From NCBI GenBank assembly GCA_020152595.1, contig JAIGNY010004475.1, positions 531,001 to 595,000 on the forward strand: DNA of 64,000 bases, read 5' to 3'. Position numbers and translations under genes: made by a program. Within the stretch, counting starts at the first letter, position 1. Each line of letters opens with the position of its first letter. The DNA is from Chiridota heheva. Lineage: Eukaryota > Echinodermata > Holothuroidea > Apodida > Chiridotidae. The notes beneath the pieces are model-generated. The model saw only the letters and a program-made list of their open reading frames with translations. It was not told the DNA's origin and ran no database searches. Positions 10,450-22,264 of this stretch are shown here, in pieces.

Positions 10450-13400
10450 GAGTCAAATGTGCCAAGAGGAGAGGGTGTTAAAAAAATAAGGTATAAGAGT
10501 TAGGGCAGAAAGGAGATGAAGGATCGAGAGGGAGAAAAGGGGAAAATAGGATGAAGTTGGGAGAAAAATTAAGGTAAAAAGGAAGTGGTGTGTGTAAGGT
10601 TAGGTGTAGAAGGAAAGAGAAAGGAAGATTAGGTATGGTGGAATAGGTTGTTGTTGCGGAGAAAGTTGATAATGTTGGAGGAAGGATTGTTTTGAATAGA
10701 TGCGAGATTGAGGCGGGTAAGGAGAGAAGAGACCTGGAGTTCAGGTATAGAGGATATGCTTGATGGGGAGTTTGGTGTTGCAGGTGAGCCGGAAAGGAGA
10801 TGGGAGTGGGTGAGAGAGAACTGACCGAGGCGGTTGCGGATGACAACGTCTTCCCTGCGATTGCGACTGTGCAGGGGGTGTTGGTCCCAACTTTGATGTC
10901 TTGCCAGGTCTTACTGATGTAATTGGAGATGGAGAGACGGAGGTCTGATTGCGGAATTGAAAAAGGAGAAATGTTAATTGACAGAGATTTGTTGGCGGCT
11001 CTCTCGTTACCAGGGATGCCGACGTGGCTGGGGATCCAAAAAAAAAAAAAATTCTCTTCGCTAAGGAGGAAAGAGCGTGTAGTTTGTTGAGGATTTGTAG
11101 AATGAGAGGGCTGAACCAGAGCATATTGAGGATGCCAGTGAGTACGGATGTAGAGTCAGAGAAGATGACGAAATGGGGGTGGAAGGAGAGTTCTATGAAG
11201 TTTAAGGCCAGGAGGACGGCCTTTGCTTCGGCAGAGTAGATAGAGGTTCGCTGTCGGGCAGCCTTGAGGAGAGGGTGAGGCCAGGACAGGCGGCGGCTGC
11301 ATAGGAGCCTTCCCGTGTGGAGCCATCAGCGAAGAGGAAAGAGTAGTCGTGGAAATGTCTACTGAGTTGGCAGTATTTAAAGCGGAAGAAGGCTGGGTTG
11401 TGGAGAGCTTTCGTAAAGTGTGAAAGACCAAGGATTATTCACCCCCTGGGGGGGGGGGGGGTGTATAGTCCAGGTGGGTGTGGGCAGGTGGGTGGGATGA
11501 TGTCTGGCAATCGAGAAAATGTTGATGTTGGCTTTGGGGAAGTGAGAGTGAATCCGGATCCTGAAAGGTGGGGGATGCGTTTGTTGAGATTAAAGAAGCT
11601 GGTAAAGGAGGGAAAGGGGAGGGGGGGGGGGAGGAGCGGGGGCGTATGGAATCAAAACAAGGGCTCCGCGGATGAGTGAGGATGCGGAGAGCAAAGGAGA
11701 GGCCGGCCTTCGTGTATTTGAGGTTGAAGGGGAGCTCGTTGGCCTCGACGTGGAGACTGGTAATGGGAGGGGGGGGGGGGGGGGAGGGGGGTGTGCGAAT
11801 GGCGCCAAGGCAAAGCCTTAGGGCAGTGTTTTCAGTGACCTCCAGGTGTTTCAAGTACAGTTTGAGGGCGGAGGCCTAGATGAAGTTGCCATATTCCAGC
11901 CTAGATCTGAGGAGGTAGTGGAATAAGGTGAGCAGGGCGAGACGATTGGCTCCCCATTCAGTGCTGGTGAGGACCTTGAGGATTTTGTGACATTTGGTTT
12001 TGGGGGCGTTGCTGTGGGGGAGATAGGACAGTTTGGAATCGAAAGTGATTCCAAGGAAGCGAGAACTGTCTTTACTGGGGATAATGGAATCTTTGAGGAG
12101 ATTTGGGCGGATGAAAAAGGAGTTTTTATTGTTGAAATGGATGGGAACAGTTTGGCTTTTTGAGAAGCCGAAACCGTTGGAGCCGCTCCAGTGGAGAGTA
12201 TGGAAGCATGGGGAGGATGAGTAGATAGTGAAATTGTCGACATGGAGGGAGCATTTGATGTTGGGGGTGGGTTTTGGTGATGCTGTTAATTTTAAGAATA
12301 AGAGTTGTTGGGTGTAAATTTAGGAGTAAGTTTTTCCCATGCGTACTCTGAAGTGGCGGTAATGGAGAAAATTCTAGATAAAGGTGGGGAAGGGGCCTCT
12401 GAGGCCAGAGGAGTGATGGTCCCTGAGGACACCCACTGCCAAGTGGTGTCGAAGGCCTTTTCGAGGTCAAAGATAGAGATGGCGTAATAATTTCTGACAG
12501 TCTTCATGGATGTAGGTGTCAAGTTTGAGAACGTGGTCCAGGCTGTTCCGGTTTTTCCTGAAACAATTTGAGTAGGGCAGAGGATGGAGTTCTTCTCAAG
12601 GTACCACCAGAGCCTGTTGGTGACCATATGTTCCATGATCTTGCAGAAGCAGGAGGTAAGATCGATGGGCCGGTAGTTATTGGGGTTGGACCCGTCTTGG
12701 GAATGGGGGTGATGATGGCCTCTCTCCGGGTGTTGGGGAAAGGGTGCGAGGACCACAGGTAATTGTGAATTTTGAGGATGTCTAGGGAATTTCTGGGGAG
12801 GTTCATGAGTAGATTGTAGTGGATGCCGTCTGGGCCTTGAGAGGAGGATCCGGATTTTTTGAGGGTGGAGGTGAGCTCGGAGTAGGGGAACGAAAGGTTG
12901 TAGTTTTTCTGATTGTTAGACTTTTAGTTAAGGTTCTTTTCAGCCTCAATTTGTTGGTTGCCGAGGGGGTGAGAATTTCATTGGAGGAGGTATTGGCGAA
13001 AGTAGAGGCTAGGCAGTCGGTGGTGTCTTAAAGGTCGGTGATTTTGGTGTTGTTATGGACGAGATGACAGATATTGTTGGAAGAGCTTTTCCCTTTGAAG
13101 TTTCGGATCATGTTCCAGACCTTGGAGAGAGCGGTTTGGAGATACAAGGACGAGATATTTTTTTGCTGAGTTTGATGGTCTTGGCTCTGAAAGTTATCGA
13201 GGTTTTGGGGTGAGGGATGGGTTTTGAAAAGACGGGAGGGCTTTGTTTTTGAGGGAGGTTTTTTGCAGTTAGTGGTGAATCAGGGTTTGAAGTTCTGTGG
13301 GGTGAAGGTGGAAGTAGGGATAGTGAAATTGGCAACTTCCAAGATCTTGGAAGTGAAGAGAGAAAAGACGGGGTTATTGGAGAGAAGGATGTCATAGGTG

Positions 13401-14115
13401 ATGAAGATATTACATAGAGTGGAATAGAGGCCCCAGTCTGCGATCCCCAATTGGTTGGGAAAGGGTGTGACGAGGGGAGTGGGGGTGGGGGTGGATATAA
13501 GGATGGAGAAATGGTCACTCCCGCAGAGGGGTGAACCCTCCAGTCTGAGATATCGACAAAGAGGGAGGGGTTGCAGATGGAGAAGTCTAGGTTGGTGAAA
13601 GTGCCAGTACCTAGGTGCAAATAAGTGGGGGAGCTGTTCTTGAGGAGGCAAAGGTTGTGGTGGTTCAGGAGAATTTAAATTTGTTTTCCTCTGGCACTAG
13701 AGGTAGAGGAACCCCAAAGGGGGTTGTGTGCATTGAAATCACCTGTTAGGATGAAGGGTTTGGGAAGTTGGGAGATGAGGTCGTTGAGGTCAGGGGGAGG
13801 TAAGGGGGATATAAAGGTTGCAAAAAGTGATGGTTTTGTGTAAGGTGGCGAGACGGCAGGTTGCCTGGAGGTCGGATTAGATTGAGATGGGGCTCAAGGG
13901 AACGTCATTTCTGCCGTAAATAGAAGGTGTTTTGGGTGATGAAATAAGATCCTGTGTACGCTGGGATGGGGATAGAGTCGAGGAAGGAAAGGTTTTCTGT
14001 AGGCAGGTAATGCTAGGATTAAAGGTAGAGATTGGAAGTTCCAAGTTCTTTGAAGTTGGCAGAGAGACCGCAGCAATTCCATTGTATGTCTGCCATTTAA
14101 AAATGATGTGGAGAA
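10450..14115 (-). pseudogene. LINE (I clade) ORF2: endonuclease, reverse transcriptase, RNase H
   Basis: Reading the minus strand from 14115 downward and allowing frame changes, the order is as follows. The APE endonuclease starts with MADIQWNCCGLSANFKEL, has GDFNAHNPLWGSS near 13730, and ends with GTFTNLDFSICNPSLF near 13590. The RT has NNYRPIDLTSCFCKIMEHMV near 12650, and its Y/F-x-D-D box is altered to HVDN (near 12240). RNase H has FADGS, SAEAKAVLLAL, IFSDSTSVL and WIPSHVGIPGNERAD, so all four acidic catalytic residues remain recognisable. Numerous frameshifts and the D-to-N change in the RT box show this copy cannot be active. Neighbouring ORF1 lies just upstream at 14560-15290. Confidence 0.85.
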
Positions 14116-14559
14116 AAGGACTCCCAACAAGGCTGTCTGACATCCATGTCTTAGAATGGATTGTAATAGATGAAGGGGAGGGTCAAAGTGGAAGAAAGTT
14201 TGATTGTGGGATTTCCCCTGTCACTGAGGGGTGACTTGGGGGAGTTGGTGTTGAAGGGGTTCTGTTGGTGTTGGGTTGGGTTTTTTGGCTTGCATGGTGA
14301 GGGTAGAAGGTAAGGTTGAGGTGGTCTGTGTCGGTTGGCAGGGGATCTGTGGATGTTTTATGAGTTGTCTTTGGTTAATCGTTGAGTTGAGGGGGTCTTG
14401 TGGGAATTTGGATTTTTTGGGGGTGGGTGTTTTGGAAATAAGTGTGGGTGTTTTGGTTGAGTTAGTTTGGGGATTTAGAGTCCAAGATCTTTCTGGCCTC
14501 GGGGTAGGGGAAATTTTGAAGGGATTTTATCCTGGATACTTCTATCTGAGCCATTTGGA

Positions 14560-15290
14560 GCAGGAATTAGAGGAGACGGGGTGATCTCCAGAGCAGTTTA
14601 TGCAGTTGGGTTTATTATTGCAGGTAATGGTTTCATGGGAGGGACAGCGGCAGGAGGCACAGCGAGGTTGGGAGCTGCAATTGTTTTAACTGTGGCCATA
14701 TCTTTGGAAATTGTGGCATCTGAAGGGGTTGGGATGTAGGAGATGGGGACGTTGGGGTAACTGATGTGGATGGAAGTGAAGGGGGGAGGGGGGGAGAAAG
14801 TGTTGAATGTGAAGAAGTAGGTGTTGGTCCGAATTGTGGTCTTGTTTCGAAAGACAGAACGTTGTCGAACGTATGTGACACCTTGCGGCTCTAGTTCAGC
14901 TTTGATTTCCTCAAGGGGGTGGCCATTTGATGACCCCCCTGGAGTAGTTGAGGTAGTGGTGAGGGAAAAGGGAGATGTTGACTCCAGTGTTTGCAAGGGT
15001 GGTGGAAGCCGGGAGGAGTTTTGACTAGGTGGAGGTAGAACATTTCATAAGTCTCCAGATCTCAGGAATTTCATATGGTCGGGGGGAACCTATGAAGCCC
15101 TGCAGGGCTTTGTTGAGGGTGAAAGGAGAGAGAGATTTGAGGCCTGTGTCGCTGGAGGGAGGGAAGGGAGGGGGGGGAGAAAGACTATGATGAACTTTGG
15201 CTATGTTGGGGAGGCGTGGTGGGAAGATGCAAGGAGAGGAGAGGGGAGGGTTGGGGAGGTCAGAAAAAAAGAGGCTGAGGGGGTGAGAAA
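14560..15290 (-). pseudogene. LINE (I clade) ORF1: gag-like protein with zinc knuckles
   Basis: The minus strand encodes a Pro/Ser/Thr-rich protein. A block with EIKAELEPQGVTYVRQRSV, typical of I-type ORF1 nucleic-acid-binding proteins, is followed by two Cys-His boxes around 14590-14670: CASCRCPSHETITC (C-x2-C-x4-H-x4-C) and CINCSGDHPVSSNSC. The ORF is split, with the N-terminal part in 15025-15348 and the C-terminal part in 14598-14996. The role is RNA binding in the retrotransposition particle. Confidence 0.75.
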
Positions 15291-15306
15291 GGTTCAATTT
15301 CACTAG

Positions 15307-15720
15307 TGTATTGAAAAGTGACCTATGCAATACACACTGTAATGTCATGATACTTGCATATCCAAGACATTTTAAAAATAAAGTTTCTTTTAAAAAATAA
15401 TGATTTTGATGCTCTCAACATCGAGTTTAATTCCTGGTGTAGGAACCAGAGGTGCAGTGGCTCAGTGGTTAAGGAGTCATAATTATATGCGAAAAGTACT
15501 GGCTTCGACTCCCGTTGTGAGCACTGCATTGTGTCCTAAAGCAATAAGCTATAACGTAGAAAGAGGCAATTAATTTTTAAAGTGAAACATAAATAATTGT
15601 CTCTGATCTGCAAGTATGAAATCACGTTATACAATGCAAGGTCACTTTTCAACACAACTTAGTGCAATCTTTTAAATATATAAACGAGCCAAACCAATGT
15701 TTAATTGTTTTATTTCTCTC
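15307..15720. mobile_element. MITE family M1, right piece, carrying a SINE
   Basis: TATTGAAAAGTGACCTATGC at 15309 is the inverted form of GCAAGGTCACTTTTCAACAC at about 15640, and both ends carry the M1 CTGCAAGTATGAAATCACG-type sequence. A tRNA-derived SINE occupies the middle. The left part of the M1 copy is at 9495-9611, on the other side of the LINE. Confidence 0.55.
15447..15545 (+). mobile_element. tRNA-derived SINE, short copy
   Basis: GGTGCAGTGGCTCAGTGGTT.. supplies a Pol III A box (TGGCTCAGTGGTTAAGGAG) and CTTCGACTCCCG a B box, followed by GAGCACTGCATTGTGTCCT. The same head is present at 17437. Confidence 0.75.
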
Positions 15721-15931
15721 CTGCCATGTCTAATTTTCTTGAGTGTCTAAACAACAGAGAATATCCCCCTGTTTAGACCCTATAACATCTTCTTATACTG
15801 GTGGAAATCTTTCCACAAATGTGCTACTCTTTTGGTACTTATCTACATGCTGTGGTACATTTAGTAGAGACACACATCAAAAATCAAACTAATGCCAAAA
15901 AAAAAATTCAAAAAAAATATAAGAGGAATTT

Positions 15932-16129
15932 GAAGGAGTATCCCTGTGAATTTTCATTTTCGTATCTTGGACCTGCAGTTATGACATCACACTTTACACT
16001 GCACGGACACTTTGCAACATAGTGGTGAAATCTAATAACTCCCGAACAAAATAGGATATCGAGATTGTTCTTTCACCTACGTTTCTTTAATATTCCTCTA
16101 AATGAAAATTCACGGGATTAATTCCTTCA
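15932..16129. mobile_element. MITE family M1, short internally deleted copy
   Basis: Left end TGAAGGAGTATCCCTGTGAA and right end GGGATTAATTCCTTCAA are inverted partners extending through TTTTCATTT. The interior has GACCTGCAGTTATGACATCA as in the copy at 32560. Confidence 0.7.
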
Positions 16130-17436
16130 AGAAAGATTCTGTGATAACTTAAATATTGTAAAATTTTCAGGACCTTTTAACTAGAGAAAGACGATCTGTC
16201 AGTAAAATATATGTTCTAGCTTCAATAATTTCAGTGTAAAAGCAGAACCTCTGAAGTATCTTTCAAAATGCCAAACATTATGCAGTCTGATTTTCTGAGT
16301 CGAATTTCTTGAAATCTGAACAGTGAAATTTAATAAAGAAACATATTTTTTGTTCTTTTCCTCTTAAAGTAACCAAATACTCACATCCCATACTCACAGT
16401 ATAGAAGCATAACAAATTTCCAGACTGTTTTAAGCTTCTCCCAAACACTAAGCTAATACAAGAGCACAGGGTATGGGGTATATATCATATAATGATGGCT
16501 CCCATAGTTTTTTTATCTCCTTCTTCTTGGAGATATTTCATCCCCTACTTCTAAATCTCCTGAACTGATGATATGAAAATATGAATGTCACTGAATAAAG
16601 AGCAGGATTGTAAAGAGGTTTTTAGACCATAACAAGGGTTATCAAATTTCTATCTAGTATTTACATTGCTATGACCCGTGCAATAAATCCTGTTAATGCA
16701 CGACCATGATTTATTGGATTAATCCATTTTCAAAACAGGTAATCTTTTTAATAAAGCGATAAAATATATGTAAACTTTTCTCGTTTTTCATTCTTTTTAG
16801 TTGTTTTTATGCATTTGAAACAATCTCACACAATTTGTTTAAACAGATTAATATTTTGGCATCTTGTTTATATGTGCATTTAATGCTCGGTTCAAAGAAC
16901 TTTGCACGTATTTGCGAATGACCCTCTAAAAGTTGGGCCATTGGTGTCAACGTTCTTTGCCCCATGCATTAAATATGCATATAAACACACTCTGCCTCAA
17001 CATTAATATTTAATATTTAATTTATTACTTTATTAGATTGTCAGTGGAGATTCCTGAGTCACATTTATGCAGTCTCACTATAATCCTCACAGAGATGTAC
17101 TGAACAAGTTTAAAGTCTGATAACTAGAAACTTATTACTATCTTAGCTGATAAACATGCCACAAAATAACAAAATATGTATATTGTTCCTGCTACCCCTC
17201 GTGTTCAACAGGGGTCAACAGAAACTTTACTCGTTCACCAAAACTGTTCAGACCAAAATAACAACCCTTGAAATCACAGAATTCATAAACTTTAATCTGA
17301 CATGATGCACAAAATAAAAATCCTCTCTTTATGTAAGTGTACAAACTCAAAAGTCAAAGAAAAAGTTGTAATTCTTGATATCAAAGCTAACAAAATCTTA
17401 TTATTATGCTTTTAATAATCCCACTGTAGAAAAACT
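16130..17436. other. AT-rich non-coding, with a small inverted repeat
   Basis: At 16866-16988 two ~38-bp arms (TGTTTATATGTGCATTTAAT.. and its inverted partner ..GCATTAAATATGCATATAAACA) both also carry CAAAGAAC. They form a ~120-bp foldback unit, probably a tiny TIR element. Nothing else was recognised. Confidence 0.5.
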
Positions 17437-17690
17437 GAGGTGCAGTGGCTCAGCGCATTGGCCCAGTGCAGTGGTTAAGGAGTCACTCTCGTGTGCGAAA
17501 TACACCACGTTTAATTCCCGCCGTGAGCATCGCATTGTGTCCTTGCGCAAGACACTTAACTTGTTCCCGTCACTCAGCAGTAAATGAGTACCACCGCTGC
17601 TGGGATGTTGACCTGTGACTGGCGTCCTATCCAGGGGGCATCATGTCCTCTCATCTGCTTACGCCAATGAAACCAGGGATGTAAGAGTAT
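17437..17690 (+). mobile_element. tRNA-derived SINE, longer copy
   Basis: Starts GAGGTGCAGTGGCTCAG and contains a duplicated head (GTGCAGTGG twice, 17441 and 17466). A B-box-like stretch (TTTAATTCCCGCC), GCGCAAGACACTTAACTTGT and a tail GACTGGCGTCCTATCCAGGG follow. The tRNA-related head, unrelated body and conserved tail are the SINE layout. It ends ~150 bp downstream of the C8orf33-like stop codon (gene on the opposite strand), so it may be part of the 3' UTR. Confidence 0.75.
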
Positions 17691-17824
17691 TTGTAAGAGT
17701 ATTTCATATGTATGTGTATGTACATCATAAAATGAACATGCTCTTTAATATCCTATTTTTATGTACAAACATGCGTAAGTCAAGAGTTATTATTTACACT
17801 TCTCATGATCATCTAGGAGCAGGA

Positions 17825-18983
17825 TCAGTTTTCATCTTCATCTAATCCAACATTTTCAAAACTGAACTTGAACCCGCCTCCTCCTAAAGATAACTCAATT
17901 TCACCTTTCTCGGGTTGTGACTCCTCCCCTTCCTTTGGTCCTTGAACACCCTCTTCTGTGACCTTTTCTCACCCTCCTGATTTGCCAAAAGAGACACGGA
18001 AACTTCCTCCTCCTTTTTCTTCTTCTTCTTCTTACGATTTCTCTTCTTATTCTTCCCCTCCTTCCCTAAGTTGTCGATTCCTGCAGAAACTTCTTCAATT
18101 GTTGGCGTTTTCTCCCCCGACGAGATGTCTTTCTCTATTTGAATATTTTCCAATTTCTCTGTAAGAACGTTTTTATTGGTTGATTCTTTTGTGTTGAGCA
18201 TGTCCGAACTGCTTGTCTCTTCTTGGTTTAGCTGCTTGGACATTCCTTGTCCTCCTTTCTTTATCTTTTTCTTTTTAGAATCTTTCTTAGCAGCCATCAG
18301 TGAATTCTCAACACCCCTTTTGTCCTTGTCTGATTCTTCAATGTCAAAATTAAATCTGAAAGTATTACACGACTGACTTTTCACCAGCAACGATTCTCTT
18401 GATGATGAAGAAGAGGTTAGTGGGTATATAGAATCTGAGCTACGGCTACTGCTCAGCATGCTATGGGTTGGTGAAATTTTCTCAAACTTGGACAGATCAG
18501 ATTCTGAATCTTGTTTCAGAGAAATGTCCCCTAGTGATCTGGAGGAGTCAAAAGAAGCAAACGAGGAGATGCCAGAATCATGTTTTTTCATAACTTTACC
18601 CCCTTTCTTGATCTGTTCAAGGAGTTTATTTTCCATGGTTATGGGTGACGATTTTGCTGAATCTTGCAGATGTTCAACGTTCATGCTCAATTTCACGCTT
18701 GTTTCTCCTTCGTGCAAATCGATATCAGAGACTGACATCTCCATCTCCGCATCTCCTTCCTCCACATCGACACCTTCATCTTCTCCCTCTGGTGGTATCT
18801 CCTCATGTGATGACTCCTGCCTCTCCAAGACCTCTGCGATACTCACTTCCTCCTTCATGGGACTGAGAGACGGTACGTATGCCGGAGCGGTCTGGGACCT
18901 CTGATGAACAGACTTCCTGAAGAAAGTTGCTGATGCTAGCGTCTCACAACTGGCTGAGGATACTCCAGTTTTCTTGGCAATGG
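17825..18983 (-). CDS. C8orf33: C8orf33-like (UPF0488) protein, last exon
   Basis: The acceptor is TTCTTCTTCAG at 18984. The exon joins the previous one in phase 1 and reads AIAKKTGVSSASCETLASAT and on through a Ser/Lys/Glu-rich, probably disordered region: an acidic stretch, SCNTFRFNFDIEES near 18350, then basic runs (KKDSKKKKIKKG, KKRNRKKKKKKKEEE). The undisturbed frame stops at 17884 after KVKLSYL. The alternative frame from about 17965 reads VTEEGVQGPKEGEESQPEKG, continues GEIELSLGGGGFKFSFENVG and stops at 17825. Its sensible composition and FKFSF end, like the FRFNF end known for this family, suggest a 1-nt loss in GAGAAAAGG (about 17968), either a real frameshift or an assembly error. 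Human C8orf33 is ~229 residues with no defined biochemical function, so the long insert before the tail is unusual. It is much longer than usual for the family. Confidence 0.75.
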
Positions 18984-20195
18984 CTGAAGAAGAGAAGAAA
19001 GGGAATAGTCAACCCTTTTGTGTTTATACTGGTTCCGCCTATTCAAAAAAGCTGTTGGTTTGCCCTCCTCCTCCGCCCCCCCCTTCCTAACTCGTTGAAA
19101 AATAGGGGCGACTTTTTTTTTAACTGTCAAAAATCCCTACATTTTGTAAAAATTCCTACAAAATTACGTGGCAACCACTTTTGCCTGTTGAAAAAAAAAC
19201 ACTTTTGCCTGTGGAAAAATGAAGCCCACCGCCCAAAAGAGCTTAAGAATACAAAGTTGTCCTTTCTGTTTGGTACAAGTGTGTTATTTAAGGGAAAGAA
19301 AATCACAAAAAGCATGAGTGAGATATAAAAAGTGAGTAAAATAAAAGGGACCAATAATCTGAAAATGAAGTGAGGTGTTTGAATTCTATTCTATAAATGT
19401 TCTTGATAATTAAACCTGAGGGAGCCAAAAAAGAACTTTTTTCTCCGCCCGCCCCTCCCTTACAATTTTCCACATAAAAGAGCAAACAAACAATATTTAT
19501 TTAGGCCTGTAGTACATGTAATTTTCCCTCTCCTTTCCACATTACTGTCCTGTTCTATCCTCAAACTGCTGATCACTACACAAGGAAGCACCCAGTACCA
19601 TTTTTATATTGGTATCAAATTCATACACAGATGTTTTTGTCAGCCTTCCTATAATGATTATATCATGCTTGCTTTTGTAATATTGTGTCAAATAACATTT
19701 CTGTAAAAATTCATTGGTAGTTGCTTACAAATGTTCTTCATGGGCATACTAATAATCAAATAATAAACTGCTACTTATCGATGAAAATAACTTACTGACA
19801 CACTATTGTATTTTCAATGTCATTTTCAGTTATAAACCCTTCCTGTTACATTTTGATTCCTGTATCATTATTTTTGACTTTTAAGTAGGGGTTAAGAGTT
19901 TTATTAACAGTAGGTTGGCACCCTCATCCTCACTTTCCTACCAATTGTAATGCATTTTTAAAGAAAATTAGCTTTGCATTTTTTGCTAATTGAAGTTACT
20001 AGATTCTGTTTTATTCCTTTCCTGACTTATCTGGTGTCTATTAAAGAGATATTTATTTTGTAATGCTTAAAACAGGTTTGTGCAAAAGGGGCATTCCATT
20101 GTGATTTTGCATCCATTGGATATGTGAAGATAAGTAACACACTAATGGCTGAGCTTCAAGGATGTTACTTGGAAAAGTGTCAACACTTCCTGAGC
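18984..20195 (-). other. Last intron of the C8orf33-like gene, 3' part
   Basis: Intron sequence with no coding signal. About 19880-20055 is a partial MITE M2 copy (GTTGGCACCCTCATCCTCAC, CCTTTCCTGACTTATCTGG). The intron continues to 23384. Confidence 0.6.
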
Positions 20196-22168
20196 CATGA
20201 CTTGGTGAGGTAAGGTGGCATGGTGAGGTAGGGTGGCATGGTGAGGTAGGGTTGCATGGTGAGATAGGGTGGCATGGTGAGATAGGGTGGCATGGTGAGG
20301 TAGGGTGGCATGGTGAGGTAGGGTGGCATGGTGAGGTAGGGTGGCATGGTGAGGTAAAGTGGCATGGTGAGGTAGGGTGGCATGGTGAGGTAGGGGGTGG
20401 CATGGTGAGGTAGGGGTGGCATGGTGAGGTAGGGTGGCATGGTGAGGTAGGGTGGCATGGTGAGGTAGGGTGGCATGGTGAGGTAGGGGTGGCATGGTGA
20501 GGTAGGGGTGGCATGGTGAGGTAGGGTGGCATGGTGAGGTAGGGTGGCATGGTGAGGTAGGGTGGCATGGTGAGGTAGGGTGGCATGGTGAGGTAGGGTG
20601 GCATGGTGAGGTAGGGGTGGCATGGTGAGGTAGGGGTGGCATGGTGAGGTAGGGTGGCATGGTGAGGTAGGGTGGCATGGTGAGGTAGGGTGGCATGGTG
20701 AGGTAGGGTGGCATGGTGAGGTAGGGTGGCATGGTGAGGTAGGGTGGCATGGTGAGGTAGGGTGGCATGGTGAGGTAGGGTGGCATGGTGAGGTAGGGTG
20801 GCATGGTGAGGTAGGGTGGCATGGTGAGGTAGGGTGGCATGGTGAGGCAGGGGGCATGGTGAGGTAGGGAGAAGGGGGCATGGTAAGGGAGGGGGCATGG
20901 TGAGGGTAGGGGCATGGTGAGGAGGGTGGCATGGTGAGGTAGGGGGCATGGTGAGGTAGGGTGGCATGGTGAGGTAGGGTGGCATGGTGAGGTAGGGTGG
21001 CATGGTGAGGTAGGGTGGCATGGTGAGGTAGGGTGGCATGGTGAGGTAGGGTGGCATGGTGAGGTAGGGTGGCATGGTGAGGTAGGGTGGCATGGTGAGG
21101 TGGGGTGGCATGGTGAGGTAGGGTGGCATGGTGAGGTAGGGTGGCATGGTGAGGTAGGGTGGCATGGTGAGGTAGGGTGGCATGGTGAGGTAGGGTGGCA
21201 TGGTGAGGTAGGGGTGGCATGGTGAGGTAGGGTGGCATGGTGAGGTAGGGTGGCATGGTGATGGTGAGGGGGTGGCATGGTGAGGTAGGGTGGCATGGTG
21301 AGGTAGGGTGGCATGGTGAGGTAGGGTGGCATGGTGAGGTAGGGTGGCATGGTGAGGTAGGGGTGGCATGGTGAGGGTGGCATGGTGGGTGGCATGGTGA
21401 GGTAGGGTGGCATGGTGAGGTAGGGTGGCATGGTGAGGTAGGGTGGCATGGTGAGGTAGGGTGGCATGGTGAGGTAGGGTGGCATGGTGAGGTAGGGGTG
21501 GCATGGTGAGGTAGGGTGGCATGGTGAGGTAGGGTGGCATGGTGAGGTAGGGTGGCATGGTGAGGTAGGGTGGCATGGTGAGGTAGGGTGGCATGGCATG
21601 GTGAGGTGGGGTGGCATGGTGGTGAGGTAGGGTGGCATGGTGAGGTAGGGTGGCATGGTGAGGTAGGGTGGCATGGTGAGGTAGGGTGGCATGGTGAGGT
21701 AGGGTGGCATGGTGAGGGGGGTGGCATGGTGAGGCAGGGGTGGCATGGTGAGGTAGGGGTGGCATGGTGAGGTAGGGTGGCATGGTGAGGTAGGGTGGCA
21801 TGGTGAGGTAGGGGTGGCATGGTGAGGTAGGTGGCATGGTGAGGTAGGGTGGCATGGTGAGGTAGGGGTGGCATGGTGAGGTAGGGTGGGGTGGCATGCA
21901 TGGTGAGGTAGGGGTGGCATGGTGAGGTAGGGGGCATGGTGAGGTAGGGTGGCATGGTGAGGTAGGGGGGCATGGTGGAGGGGGGCATGGTGAGGTAGGG
22001 GGGCATGGTGAGGTAGGGGGGCATGGTGAGGGGTGAGGGGGGGGCATGGTGAGGTAGGGTGGCATGGTGAGGTAGGGTGGCATGGTGAGGTAGGGAGGCA
22101 TGGTGAGGTAGGGTGGCATAGTGAGGTAGGGTGGCATGGTGAGGTAGGGTGGCATGGTGAGGTAGGAT
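20196..22168. repeat. 18-bp G-rich minisatellite in the C8orf33-like intron
   Basis: Roughly 110 units of TGGCATGGTGAGGTAGGG. Many units have an extra G, or lose or gain a few bases, and a more disordered block lies at about 20845-20945. Long stop-free minus-strand frames of six-residue periodicity (MPPYLT, CHPTSP, HATLPH) arise only from the 18-bp period. On the gene's strand each unit contains CTACCTCA. Confidence 0.97.
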
Positions 22169-22264
22169 GGGCAATTCCTTTCCTCACTGCCTGTTAACCT
22201 TCCTCAGTTAATGACAGGTATCTATGTTACTGCTAGGCACAAAGTAGGATTTTCAAGTCTTTGT

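Larger units (their letters stand above)
9612..15295 (-). mobile_element. I-clade LINE (with RNase H), nearly full length, decayed
   Basis: A minus-strand non-LTR retrotransposon. Its 3' terminus (plus-strand GGTTTGGTTTGTTAATGTTT at 9614) is the same as that of a truncated copy at 61290. It is flanked by an 11-bp target duplication, AATTTTACTAG (9601-9611) and AATTTCACTAG (15296-15306). It carries ORF1 with zinc knuckles, then endonuclease, RT and RNase H, the layout of the I clade. Many frameshifts and stops, plus an altered RT active site, show it is inactive. The strand composition is strongly skewed, with G-rich plus strand and long G-runs (11449-11461, 11769-11783). Confidence 0.85.

Noticed and set aside
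20053..22187. Three long minus-strand ORFs of ~660-700 codons
   Set aside because: They are translations of the 18-bp minisatellite in all three frames; the period is divisible by three and the unit has no stop on that strand.
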